Positions 1 to 9,619 of a stretch of 57,166 bases of DNA are shown here, one piece after another. Origin of the DNA: Emmonsiellopsis sp. PD_33 (Eukaryota > Ascomycota > Eurotiomycetes > Onygenales > Ajellomycetaceae). A program made the translations under genes and the position numbers. Below the pieces are notes generated by a model that saw nothing but the letters and a program-made list of their open reading frames with translations, ran no database searches and was not told the DNA's origin. How positions within the stretch are numbered: the stretch's first letter is position 1; each line of letters begins with the position of its first letter. The stretch spans positions 1 to 57,166 of the forward strand of contig JANTQF010000222.1 in NCBI GenBank assembly GCA_032988165.1, in the 5' to 3' direction.

Positions 1-236
1 CTTCTATTTATATATATAGAGATTATAAGAATATTTATATTAACTAGTTATTAACTAGTAAATAACTGGTAAAATACTAGTTAAAATTTTATATGATATA
101 ATTAATAATTATTTAATTTTAATTTTAATATTTTTCATATAATAGCTTGTATTAATAAGAGGTCAGCTGACCATTTAACTGGTGCAGCACTAGACCTTAC
201 TTAACTTAATCAGCTAACTCTATCTAGTGTAGGAGT
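1..236. other. AT-rich flank left of the transposon
   Basis: No coding potential is visible. The stretch is very AT-rich, like the element to its right. It contains the 12-bp palindrome GGTCAGCTGACC at 161-172, which also occurs inside the right end of the transposon (7488-7499). The same orientation of the following CATTTAA in both places suggests this flank may be the decayed end of another copy of the same element family. That is inference. Confidence 0.45.
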
Positions 237-273
237 GTACAGTTCACCTGACCATCAGAATTAGTTAGCTGAC
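237..273 (+). repeat. left terminal inverted repeat
   Basis: A 37-bp repeat beginning GTACAGTTCACCTGACCAT. It pairs with 7538-7574 with three mismatches. It is followed by CTAGGCAAGGTCAG (278-291), whose complement also occurs just inside the right end. Confidence 0.75.
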
Positions 274-847
274 TGTACTAGGCAAGGTCAGCTAATCAAG
301 CTAAGTGAGGCCTAGTATTATACTAGTTAAATAGTTAATTCACCTCTCACTGCTTCTTCTTTATTACAACATTCTTATACTAATTGCTCTACCCCTCTCT
401 CCTGCCTTTTATTTTTTTGCCCTGCAGCCTCATCTATCACATGATCTAGCCCCCTCCCCCCCCTTCATGATTCAAGATGACCTATATACTGAAGAATCAT
501 GTAAGTTAATCAGTAGGCAACTAGTTGCCAACTAATTACTGATTAGTAGCAGAACTGATAATATATAGAGTGCCTACTACTACTATATCTCTTTAGAGAA
601 GATAGAGCTGAATCTTTCTGAGTAAGACTCTCAGGTAAGTTCATTTTGAACTTACTTTGCATGATTACTACTAGTGAGGGACTAGTAGCTGACTGGTGAG
701 CTACTAGTATAAAATCACTATTTATATTAGAGAGGTCTTTTGTTGATTCCCTGGGTATACACATGTAATAAGTTAACCTCCTCTATATTAACTAGTAGTG
801 AACTGATAGCTAACTAGTCAGTCTCTCTTCTCTATCACTAATAACCT

Positions 848-1477
848 TTAAAAACATATTGCCACTTATGATGAGGCTCTTATTAAAGATGGGGAAAAAG
901 AGAGTGAAGTTACAACAGCTAGAGTCAATTAAGTGCTAAGTATGACTAGTATACTACTAGTAGACTACTGGTTGCTAACTAGTAATAGAGTTCTATACTG
1001 AGATTATGAAGAGATATGATGATAGAGTTGCTGGGGTAGCCTCTTAGGGGTCACATATTTTAGCTAGGTTGATAGATACTCATGTAGACATACTCATATG
1101 AAAGGATAGAAAAGTGGTAAGTAATCTTCCATTAGTAACTAATTAGTTAGCTATTAGTATGCTAATTTGTACAGCACAATATAAATAAGGTTAAGAAGTT
1201 TGTGTGTGGGTGTGGTCTTTCCATTTCCTACTCAACCTATAAGATAACTGGCAACAGTAAGTGATATCTACTAACTAATGGGTAATTAATAGCTGACTAG
1301 TACTAAACAGATTGCTATAAGGATATTAATCAATGCTCCTATTACTTGCTCTTCTGTGCTGCTGTTTTGACTAGTATTCAACTAGTTGTAGAGAATGATG
1401 ATGAGGGGGAGGAGGAGGAAGAGGAGAAGGAAGAGGAGAAGGAAGAGGAGGAGAGAGAGAAGAAAGAGGGGAAGTAG
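848..1477 (+). pseudogene. transposon gene copy 1, Cys-containing protein with acidic tail, broken
   Basis: Joining exons across three short introns (940-982, 1117-1174, 1257-1310) gives a reading frame clearly related to the gene at 2902-3628. Shared features are a FYxxIMKRY-like helix, then NINKVKKFVCGCGL, then TGN, then a Cys-rich segment (CYKDINQC) and a strongly acidic Glu/Lys tail (about 1391-1474). Intron positions agree between the copies. Three in-frame stops interrupt it: TAA at 930-932, TAG at 1045-1047 and TGA at 1099-1101. Each is explainable as CAA, CAG or CGA changed by C-to-T, the pattern of repeat-induced point mutation. No start codon was identified in frame, so an upstream exon is probably missing. 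Function unknown. Confidence 0.55.
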
Positions 1478-2144
1478 TTAGTAACTAGCTGGCTACCAGT
1501 CAGGTACTAGTTGTTTTTTTCTAGGGCAGAGTTTTAGTGACTAGTTTATTACTAGTAGAATACTGGTGAGGGGTGTTTTGTTTTCTTTAATGATGATAGG
1601 CAGTTTTTAGTTTTGCTTTTAATATGATATGTAGCCAGTATGCTACTAGTAGGCCACTAGTCATAGATTGATTGAAGTTGAAAATTTTACCAAGGTAAAT
1701 TAGCTGGTAGGTAACTGCTGATTAACTAGTAGCTAACTAATAAACTACTAGTAGCTATATAGGTTAAAACTTAGTTCATTCTAAAAAGTATATTTAGTAT
1801 TGATTCTTTTAAATATAATGAAGTTAATTTATAATAAATATTTATATATGAGATGAATATTGAATAGTTTGATTATATATATATATATAGGTTAATTCAT
1901 TCCATATATATATATGAAGGTTAATTACCTTCAGAAAATTTTTATAATAGAAAAATAGAATTAATATAATTTAGAAGGAAAAATAAAGTCTTTTTATTAT
2001 AATATTTAAATATAGGCTAATGAGAGTTTATAATATTTTAATTTTAAAAGGAGTAGTACTAATAGGCTACTGATCACTAAGTAATACTCTATCAGTAAAT
2101 CACCAGTAGAGTCTGCATGATACTACCACAGAGAATCCTCAATT

Positions 2145-2291
2145 AAAAAAAAAAAAAAAAAAAAAGATCATTACTGGATTTGAATCTAGGGCTTCATTAG
2201 CATTTCCTGCTTTGAATCATCAGTTTTGACTTCTCTCAAAACTGATGATTCAAAGCAGAGAATGCTAATTAACCACTAGACCATCAAACCC
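2145..2291 (-). repeat. tRNA-like foldback with A21/T21 tract
   Basis: A 23-bp perfect inverted repeat (2207-2229 and 2236-2258, 6-nt loop) sits inside a longer imperfect one (2176-2291). Read on the minus strand the unit starts GGGTTTGATGGTCTAGTGG, which includes a tRNA box-A-like TGGTCTAGTGGTTA (2283-2270). It ends with a box-B-like GATTCAAATCC (2186-2176), followed by a run of 21 T (2165-2145) that could end RNA polymerase III transcription. The head resembles fungal tRNA-Glu/Gln. The unit looks like an inverted duplication derived from a tRNA gene or SINE rather than a functional tRNA, since no cloverleaf with an anticodon arm could be drawn. Confidence 0.5.
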
Positions 2292-2901
2292 AGGTAGTGA
2301 CAGTTAGTTCTCATCATACAGTATATTTTAAGGGCTTAGACTTAGTATGACTAGTCAACCAGTGGCCCACTAGTCAGCTACTAGTAGTAGGCTGCTTAGC
2401 TCATCTCATGCTTGGCTGGTACTGTACTGGGTATTATCTAATCCTTCTTAATATCTTACTAGTCATATAATCTTACTTAAAAAGATACTAATTAAAATGA
2501 TTATTTTAACCTCTGAAGCTTTCTATTTCTTTTAATTCTCTTTTCTACATGACTTTGATTTAATCATAGCAAATCAACTTATGAGACATATATATATCAC
2601 TAGTCTATAACCAGTCAGATACTAGTATAATACTAATAGCCTATCAGTCAGTATATCAGCACTACCTTACTATTAGCAAGAAGGAGTTACCTCTATCAGA
2701 ATGAAAGAAGGAGGTTTGATACTACTTTCTTAACTACTATTTAAGCTACTAACTATTCATTAGTGAGACACTGGTTCTCCACTAGTTACTAATCAATTTA
2801 CATGTTGGGGAAGCCTTCTATTATTAGCCTGCATGTTCTAATATTATAAGATATTATCACTAGTTCCTCACTAGTAGCTGACTAGTTACATTTAGATCAA
2901 G

Positions 2902-3628
2902 ATGACCACAAATAACCTCTGCAAGCATATCTATAAGTATGAAGATGTAAATGTTGAAAATGCAGAGTGTGAGGATAAAATAAGCTATAATTATATGAAT
3001 GCTACTTTAAGTAAGTTTATTACTCAGTGAGTAGTAATGTATTGATCACTGACTAGTCCAAGCTTTCTATAAAAAGGTTATAAGTGCTTATGAGAGTAAG
3101 AATGTGGAGATGACTGGTACTATATCAGTCACTAATTCTACAAGTAATGATATGGATGAGGTAGATGGTAATGAGAAGGTAGAAAAAACTAATAATGAGA
3201 GAGAAGTAGAGAATGATATTAAGATCAAGCAAGAATTATTTGACCTACTAATGCAGAAAGATGGCAAAAGTGTGAGTAATATTCTACTAGTAGTCTATTA
3301 GTAGTATATTAGTAGCTAACTGTCTTTAGTATAACATCACTGAGGTTAAAAGGATTATTTGTGGGCACAATCTTCTAATCCCATGTAATAAGTGTGCCCA
3401 GACTGGAAATAGCAAGTAATATCAGACTCTTATCAGTGTACCACTAGTCACTAACCAGTCATCATCCTAGCTTGTTGTAATAAATTGGAGGCATGTGTAT
3501 ATCAGGCTCTCTTTATTATAACTAATAGTGAGCTAATTATCATCAAGGAGGGTAGTGAGAAAGATGGTGAAGACAAGAAAGATAATAAAGATAAGGAAGA
3601 AAATGGAAAGGATAGTATCTAATCAGTA
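2902..3628 (+). CDS. transposon gene copy 2, Cys-rich protein with charged tail, apparently intact
   Basis: Proposed exons are 2902-3010, 3057-3271, 3330-3411 and 3471-3628 (187 aa). The introns are 46, 58 and 59 nt. The first two are GT-AG; the third reads GCAAGT...TAG, a GC-AG intron, and this choice is what keeps the frame open. The protein starts MTTNNLCKHIYKYEDVN, has a helix containing AFYKKVISAYESK, a motif CGHNLLIPCNKC, then TGN, then TCCNKLEAC, and ends in a Lys/Glu/Asp-rich tail. The CxxC...CC...C spacing suggests a zinc-binding module. Unlike its paralogue at 848-1477 it has no internal stop. An alternative splice at the 3-prime end (GTATCT at about 3614) would change only the last few residues. 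Function unknown. Confidence 0.5.
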
Positions 3629-3779
3629 GTCTATCAGTGCACCATTAGTGATAAATCTATAGATTAAATCATCTTTATTTCTTATCACTTCTGATTATAC
3701 TATACAATGCCCCAGAAGATAAGTAAATAATTATCTAGTATAATACTTACTGTTTACTGGTTGCTCACTAGCAGTCAAT

Positions 3780-6700
3780 TAGTAAGCTACTAGTAGAATA
3801 TAAATTGTTGCTCTTGCTGCTATAACTCTAGCTGCATATAATAATTATTAATCTCTATTTACTTAATCTTAGCTACCTCACATCTTAGCTTTATTTCCTC
3901 ACTTTTCAGTCTGATTTTCTCATTTCTAAGGGTAATCTCCCTTTCCTGCTGCTGAATGTTCTGGAAATTTATAGAGGCAGCCCTTCAGAGTAATGTAATA
4001 AAGGTTTAAGTACTAGTGCCCTACTAGTTAATTATCAGTGCAATTCCTATTTGACTCATTATACTTACCTTGGTGCTGGGCTACTCTCATGTTGGGTGCC
4101 TGGCACTATAATAAATGGAGGCCTTATAGAGGAGCTAGGAGGAATATCATTACTAATATAATGACTAATTAGCTGCTAGTAACCCATTAGTTGGCTATGC
4201 TAAAACCTTACCTTTCAGCTGAGCTAGATTCACAGCTGTCTAGCAATACTACTATGAGAGCATGTTGAGAGCTATTATGCTAGCTAGACTGATAAAATCT
4301 ATTTACAAAGTTAGTACTAATTATTTACTAGTTTCCAACCAGTTAAGACTCACTCTGGGGTGGGATTTCTTTACTGAGAGTTAGAGTAATTTTATATGTT
4401 CTCAGAGGAAGTTGACTAGTCTAATATTACCTAATTATTATCCTTCTGTCACTGATGTTTTTGCTCATCTACTACTAGTCAGCCACTGATGTGCCACTAG
4501 TGGGCCTAATAATTATATCTCTTTAAAGACTATTAAAGTACCTCTAACTCAGTGCAACTATTCATTAATTATAAGTAAGGCTAAATTCATTGCAAGCTTT
4601 CATCTGATTAACATTATACCAGTCCAGTGTTCACCCACTAGTGGCAGGGTAGTCAGTTACCAGTGCCACACTAATTATACTTCACTAATTACTTACTAGA
4701 GAATAGTCCTAAGAATAGATTCATATTAACCCTACATTAAGAACTTATTATGAGTCTGTTTAACTATATTGATATGATTCTGCATCTCCTTATAAATTGC
4801 AGAAGCTATTAGAGAGTAATTAACATTAATACCAGCTATAATAACTAGTTACTTTTTATGTTGTGCCCAATTAATAACTCATCAGTTTAGCTCATTTCCT
4901 ATGGAGTGATTAGTAGCAGACTGGTAGAGAGATAGTAGGCCATCAATAAGTAACTAGCTACCTACTAATTAACTTATAAATCAGCAGGTCATAAAGATGT
5001 ATATACTCTTTCTAGGTTTAATAGGTAAGAAGGGCTATCATCCAGTCATAAAGAGAAGCATTAGTTATACTAGTGCTAATAATCTTATCAATTCCCTGTA
5101 GTACATAAACATGGTAGAAGATTATAATATTTTGTAAGTACTATAATCATCTATAATGCTCAGGGTCTAGAATATCCACTACTTGCCTAAGTCCTGACTA
5201 GTTAGCTACTAGTTACACACTAATGGACTACCAGTAGGAAATATACCTGACATCTACTTTATATTCATATTCATCACAATTACTTGTACCTCATCTCTAT
5301 GTATATAGTGAAAGTGAACATCAACCTCTATAATATCTTTAATTAAGGTAAATGTATAAGTAAAGAGTTGCTTATACATTAAAGATGTTTCCATATTAAT
5401 AATAATATAGAGGAGAGTAAAGACTAGTCAGACAGTAGTCAGCTACTAATAGATAACTAGTATATAGATAGTCTCAACCTACTTTTATCATACTCTGATA
5501 GCATTGTGGCAAACACAATCTCATTGATATACTATTCATAGATCTACTTGAATGACATATCAATCTCAAATGATTTTAATGTAGTTAGAACTTTAAGCTA
5601 TTCTTTAAATATATAGAAAATCATAAAATTATCATTCTCCACATGAATCCACTAGATATATAACTAGATAAATATTAGCCTATTAATCTTTCATTAGTAA
5701 CCTATCAGTACACTATTAGTAGCTTATTAGTCAACAATTAGTACTTACATCTTCATCTTGCTGATCAAGCTGATACTAGAATACTACCCTAATAAAATTA
5801 TGTCCTTCAGAAAAGTTAAATAGTCTTTCCTTATATATAATAGCACTAATGCTATTTATATTCACTAGACTTGCATAAATCTAGGTAAAGATATTAGCCT
5901 CATATCTTTAACATAGTTCTTTGACCTGAGGTGACTTTAGAAAGTGTACTAAATATATAAGTATCAGTAACCTACTAGTTGTTGAGTGATAGAGCACTAA
6001 TGACCTACTAGTCATCAGATCTGAATCATTCATTTGATGAATCATATGGGTGATATCCCACTTAATGTCATCTGAAATCTATGCTAATGAGGATGATGCA
6101 TGTTTATGTATTCCCTGTGATTACAAGGTAATATATGGTGTATTCTGAATGTTTAGTGAGATAAGAAAGTCATATTGAACATCACATTCTTAATGTATTA
6201 ATTTACTCTATTCTTAAAGGTAATTAATAGTTATATCTACTGATCAGTCACTGGTCAGCTACTAGTAGGCCACTAGTAAGAACTTACTATAATAGCCTTA
6301 TTAACTACTTTTTGAGAAGAAGATACTACAGTGCTCAGCTTCAATATCCAACTCATTCTGAATAAGCTTTCTTAGATAGCTTGAATCTACTTGTAATATT
6401 ACTGAGAAAATAGTGTAAAAATATTTAATATCTTTTAGTATATAATTAATATAGTAAATCTAAGAATAGTAAATATCAGCAACATTCTAAAAGTAATTAG
6501 CCTCTAACTAGTGAGACACTGATGGCTTACTAGTAGGCTATCAGTGAACTGCTACTTAGTGTACTACTTACTAGCCTTAAGGATAGTTGCCAGTTAGGTT
6601 TATATGATGGCTGTGCCTCATCACCACATGCATGATAACCACTCTATAGTAGGTTAAACTACTATTTTATATCATAATATTTACTAGTCATTAATTAGTA

Positions 6701-7376
6701 GCTTATTAGTCATAGAGTAGTAATGACCTACCTGATAGCAGACCAAATTAATGGCTCTACTCTATCTAGTTGTATTATCTACTGAAGCTTTAATAAGGCT
6801 CTCCATACACCCTCATCAATCTTAGTATGATAGAAGTTTTGAAGATCTGAGGCAAGATATTCATAGACCTGAATTTCAGTGTAATGATACTAATATTACT
6901 TAACATCTATTTAAAGATATAGGAAATGTGATTTTTTTCCTGGGTGAATGCACACTTTTCCATATTATATTTATAATGATCAGTATATAACTAGTGGGCT
7001 ACTAGTAAACTACTAGTGAGATATTAGTACTACTTATCATATTTCATGGCTTCTAGATATTCTTAGGATTAAGAGAGTTGATATGAATGATATATATATA
7101 TTTATTCTCTAATATCTCTAAATATTTAGGGATATAATTTACATGTTGAATATACTAGGTTTCTAGAGTAGTAATGATAGTTGCATTCAACAGGATGACT
7201 AGATCATATGCAGGCTGACTAGTTAGTAACTAGTTGACTACCAGTGGATAACTAGTAACCTATACCTTATTTTCTTTAACATGCTATGCATGATCATTAT
7301 GTAGAGCTTGCTACTCAATATCAAACTCTAGCTGATTTACTATATTTATAGAAATAGCTCTATTAGGGTTCTCTAT
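3780..7376 (-). pseudogene. decayed intron-rich minus-strand transposon gene(s), possible transposase
   Basis: Many short coding blocks on the minus strand are separated by GT-AG introns of the ACTAGT family, for example 6684-6731, 6504-6571, 6237-6287, 5187-5246, 4153-4211 and 4013-4068. Readable blocks include ISINIVNQLEFDIE followed by TAG near 7310, VYEYLASDLQNFYHTKIDEG with a later TAG near 6775, and a long coiled-coil block near 3800-3985 (IQQQEREITLRNEKIRLKSE) with TAA and TAG stops. Most interrupting stops sit where Gln or Arg would fit, consistent with C-to-T decay. The size and position suggest the transposase plus perhaps a second gene. No catalytic motif was identified, so this is an inference, and whether there is one gene or two is unclear. 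Confidence 0.45.
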
Positions 7377-7537
7377 TTTAGTTGAAATTTTTCTGGGTCA
7401 TGAAATGTTTGAAGGTGAGAAAAAAAAAGATGAGCTGACCATTTAATTTACACTAAAAATAGTCAGTTGACTGACCTTGCCTAGCATGGTCAGCTGACCA
7501 ATTCTGATGGTCAGTTGAACTGTAACCTGCTAGTGTG

Positions 7538-7574
7538 GTCAGCCAACCAATTCTCATGGTCAGGTGAACTGTAC
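7538..7574 (-). repeat. right terminal inverted repeat
   Basis: Reverse complement of the left repeat. A second, shorter version of the unit lies immediately inside it (about 7487-7523), so the right end carries two tandem copies of an AGTTCA-CTGACCAT-AGAATT-type unit. Such subterminal repeats are often transposase binding sites; that role is inferred. Confidence 0.75.
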
Positions 7575-9160
7575 GCTCGAGTACAGATCTTGTCGTGGTA
7601 TTGAGGATCAACATCTTCCTCAACAGGGGATCTTCTTGTTTGGCAACCGCGTCGCAATGGGATTGTCGCATCGCCATCTGGCCCGCTGAAGATAGACATT
7701 CAAGTTCCTTTGATATTCCAAGCAGGAGATTCGCCTTTAGGTTGGCTCCGCTCTCAGTCAGGTGACTCTCAGCCGCAACGGAGCCGCCCCACAGCGGAAG
7801 CCCTAACCCTAACTGGTCTCCCCAGGCATTGTTTGCCGGGGACTTGTGCCCGACATGATACATCCATCATCTGCGTCTTTTTTGACGCTTGACAAACAAT
7901 TACGCGCACTTTGCTCTGGAATTCGATGTGGCCGGTGTAAGTCGACCACCACCAACATTTCCTATTGGCCCCATCGGCGCCTCATTCCATGCCGTTGAGC
8001 CATTTTCCGCTGGGCCTTTTTCTCATGCTTCGCAACAGGGCAACTCACGAGCTACGAAGCATCCGAGTTGCCGTGCTTCATTTATTGCCATTGACTAGTG
8101 AATATCACTGTTGAATCAGGATATGCTGCATCATGTGCTGTACTTCCTTCCCCGGTCCGAGGTGAAGAGGGCATATGGCGGTTGCCAGACATTTCCAGTT
8201 TCTTTGGAATCCGCCGAACTGAACGTCCTATATCCGATGCCTGCCATTCTGGTAGTCAGCGGCCATCGTTATTGACTAAATTACCCCATGATGTTCCATT
8301 TATATGAGCGGGATCTCCCCTGCTTGAGACCTCATCCCCGTGTTCGGGGAACTTCCCATTCGCCCGATTGTCGCGCAGAACCCACAATCACCTGACAACG
8401 TCTATGCTCGGACCGTGGAAAACATCAAAGATAGCATAGTTTCAGGAAAGATCCCTTCATTAAGTTTGCTGGGATAGTTCCACGGCCCAGGCGCCTTTCT
8501 TTCTACCAGCTTGTCAGATGCTTTTTGATAGCACAGGAGAGTGATACAAACCAACTATGTGTGTTTTGATGTCTGGCTTCTGAGCTGAACGTTATTTCCT
8601 GGCTTTGGCAGCTGAAACTTCCCAGTTTGAGCAACCTACAGCTCTGGAAATATCTGCAGACTGCTACGGATAGTCCCCATTTACAATCTCAAACGGAGTT
8701 TTTCCGCTTGGATTCCTCTTGTTTCTTCCTATCACCCGATTTGGATGGACACAAAGATTGCACCACAATATAGTATATCTCAGGAATATCAATATTGGCA
8801 TACGAAGTCGATATTCAGACTCTATCGCCGGCGCTGAATTGTCTGCCCCCATTCCTCATTGTTTCTCCTCATGAATTAACCGCGATGTTCAACTTTGAAA
8901 CCCATTCCAATCTTCCATACCATCCAAAAAATCCTCCAACCGATGCCGGCTCTCAAACAGCAGAGATTATTGCTACGCTCGAATACAGACCACGGCCATA
9001 ACTTCAGATTCCGGCATTGGCCCATTCATCAATTTCCCGCTCCGTCAAATTCAAAAAGCCCATATTCTCCCTGAGATGCTCAACCGTTTCCCTGGCTTTT
9101 TACACAAAGTTAGACTTGGCTCCCTAATACACAAAAAGCCCTACCACGTGACAATAGGGA
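7575..9160. other. gene-poor stretch right of the transposon, with one possible retroelement relic
   Basis: Composition is normal, unlike the element to the left. Short open frames exist but none has a convincing gene structure. One minus-strand frame (8664-8852) ends NPSGKTPFEIVNGDYP. That resembles the SSTGKTPFEIVYGYHP-type motif near the C-terminal end of the integrase core in Ty3/gypsy retrotransposons, so a small relic may lie at about 8664-8730. A chance match is possible. Confidence 0.35.
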
Positions 9161-9619
9161 CTAGGAAGTCATATAGTACCTACCCATCCGAGTCTTCTCA
9201 AGATCGGGATTTTCGCTGACTATCCCGCGCCACTGTTCGTGATCCCTACGATAACCCAGGCTTTTCTGCAAACGATTCCCTTGGGGATTGACAAAATTAA
9301 CCACCCCTCGTGCCATGATTTCGTATTCTCCCGGGGCCTCGAGCTTCGGGTTGAATTGCGAGAGGATATGCCGTTTGTCTCCCGCTATATAGGAATGCAT
9401 AAAGGCACCGATGGCTTTCACAGGTTCCTGGACATTCAACCTATAAAATGACAGGGTTGTATGGACCTCGTGGGCCTGGGGTGCGGGTTCGTCTCTGAAG
9501 TCGTACTCGACGATTATGGGCCACGGAAGCGGGTTCCCCTGTTTGATATGGCTGGGAAGATGAGTGTGGAACTTGACACGTACGTTCTCATAGGAGTAAC
9601 TAGGAGTGTGCGGCGGCAT
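9161..9619 (-). CDS. small beta-rich protein, tandem family member 1
   Basis: A single-exon frame of 152 aa starting MPPHTPSYSYENVRVKFHTH. No signal peptide or membrane segment. Alternating hydrophobic strands, a PLPWPIIVEY strand and a late LEAPGEYEIMARGVV segment give a beta-sandwich-like pattern. The same landmarks (a strand with alternating hydrophobics, Gly/Pro turn, a V..LxF strand, then L..xGEY.V.A) recur in the products at 11136-11561, 15332-16096 and 18197-18853. I read them as one divergent family. I do not recognise the family or a function. A late region (about residues 112-140) is charged and seems specific to this member. The first Met sits just after a run of T on the minus-strand leader. 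Confidence 0.6.
   Translation of the reverse strand: MPPHTPSYSYENVRVKFHTHLPSHIKQGNPLPWPIIVEYDFRDEPAPQAHEVHTTLSFYRLNVQEPVKAIGAFMHSYIAGDKRHILSQFNPKLEAPGEYEIMARGVVNFVNPQGNRLQKSLGYRRDHEQWRGIVSENPDLEKTRMGRYYMTS

Larger units (their letters stand above)
940..6731. repeat. dispersed introner-like intron family (ACTAGT-rich, 43-68 nt)
   Basis: At least eleven short units have intron ends and similar interiors. Plus-strand examples are 940-982, 1117-1174, 1257-1310, 3011-3056, 3272-3329 and 3412-3470. Minus-strand examples are 4013-4068, 4153-4211, 5187-5246, 6237-6287, 6504-6571 and 6684-6731. The usual layout is GTAAGT near the donor, two or more copies of CACTAGT, TACTAGTAG or AGCTACTAGT, and an end in AACTAG or similar. 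The orientation of the donor follows the orientation of the host gene: plus-strand in the left half, minus-strand in the right half. Many further ACTAGT clusters throughout 1-7300 have the same look but were not individually delimited. Confidence 0.6.
237..7574. mobile_element. 7.3-kb DNA transposon with terminal inverted repeats, superfamily not assigned
   Basis: The ends are inverted repeats: 237-273 matches the reverse complement of 7538-7574 at 34 of 37 positions, and two of the three mismatches are A/G. If the element proper starts at CAGTTCACC, both ends are flanked by TA, a possible target-site duplication. Base composition changes abruptly from AT-rich to normal just right of 7574. 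A related motif is repeated inside the right end (about 7487-7523). The interior carries two related plus-strand genes and a long minus-strand gene, all split by short ACTAGT-rich introns. TA flanks and CAG ends recall Tc1/mariner-Pogo elements, but the size and intron number do not. No DDE catalytic triad could be pinned down, so the superfamily is left open. Confidence 0.7.

Noticed and set aside
1391..1474. Purine-only stretch, considered as a regulatory or triplex-forming repeat
   Set aside because: It is better explained as the acidic tail of the copy 1 gene, since its paralogue also has a charged tail at this place.
7801..7814. CCCTAACCCTAACT, telomere-like
   Set aside because: Only about two repeats; too short for an interstitial telomere tract, though it lies near a transposon boundary.
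7453..8307. Several open frames of 60-136 codons on both strands at the transposon border
   Set aside because: They cross the inverted repeat or overlap each other, and have no domain or splice support.
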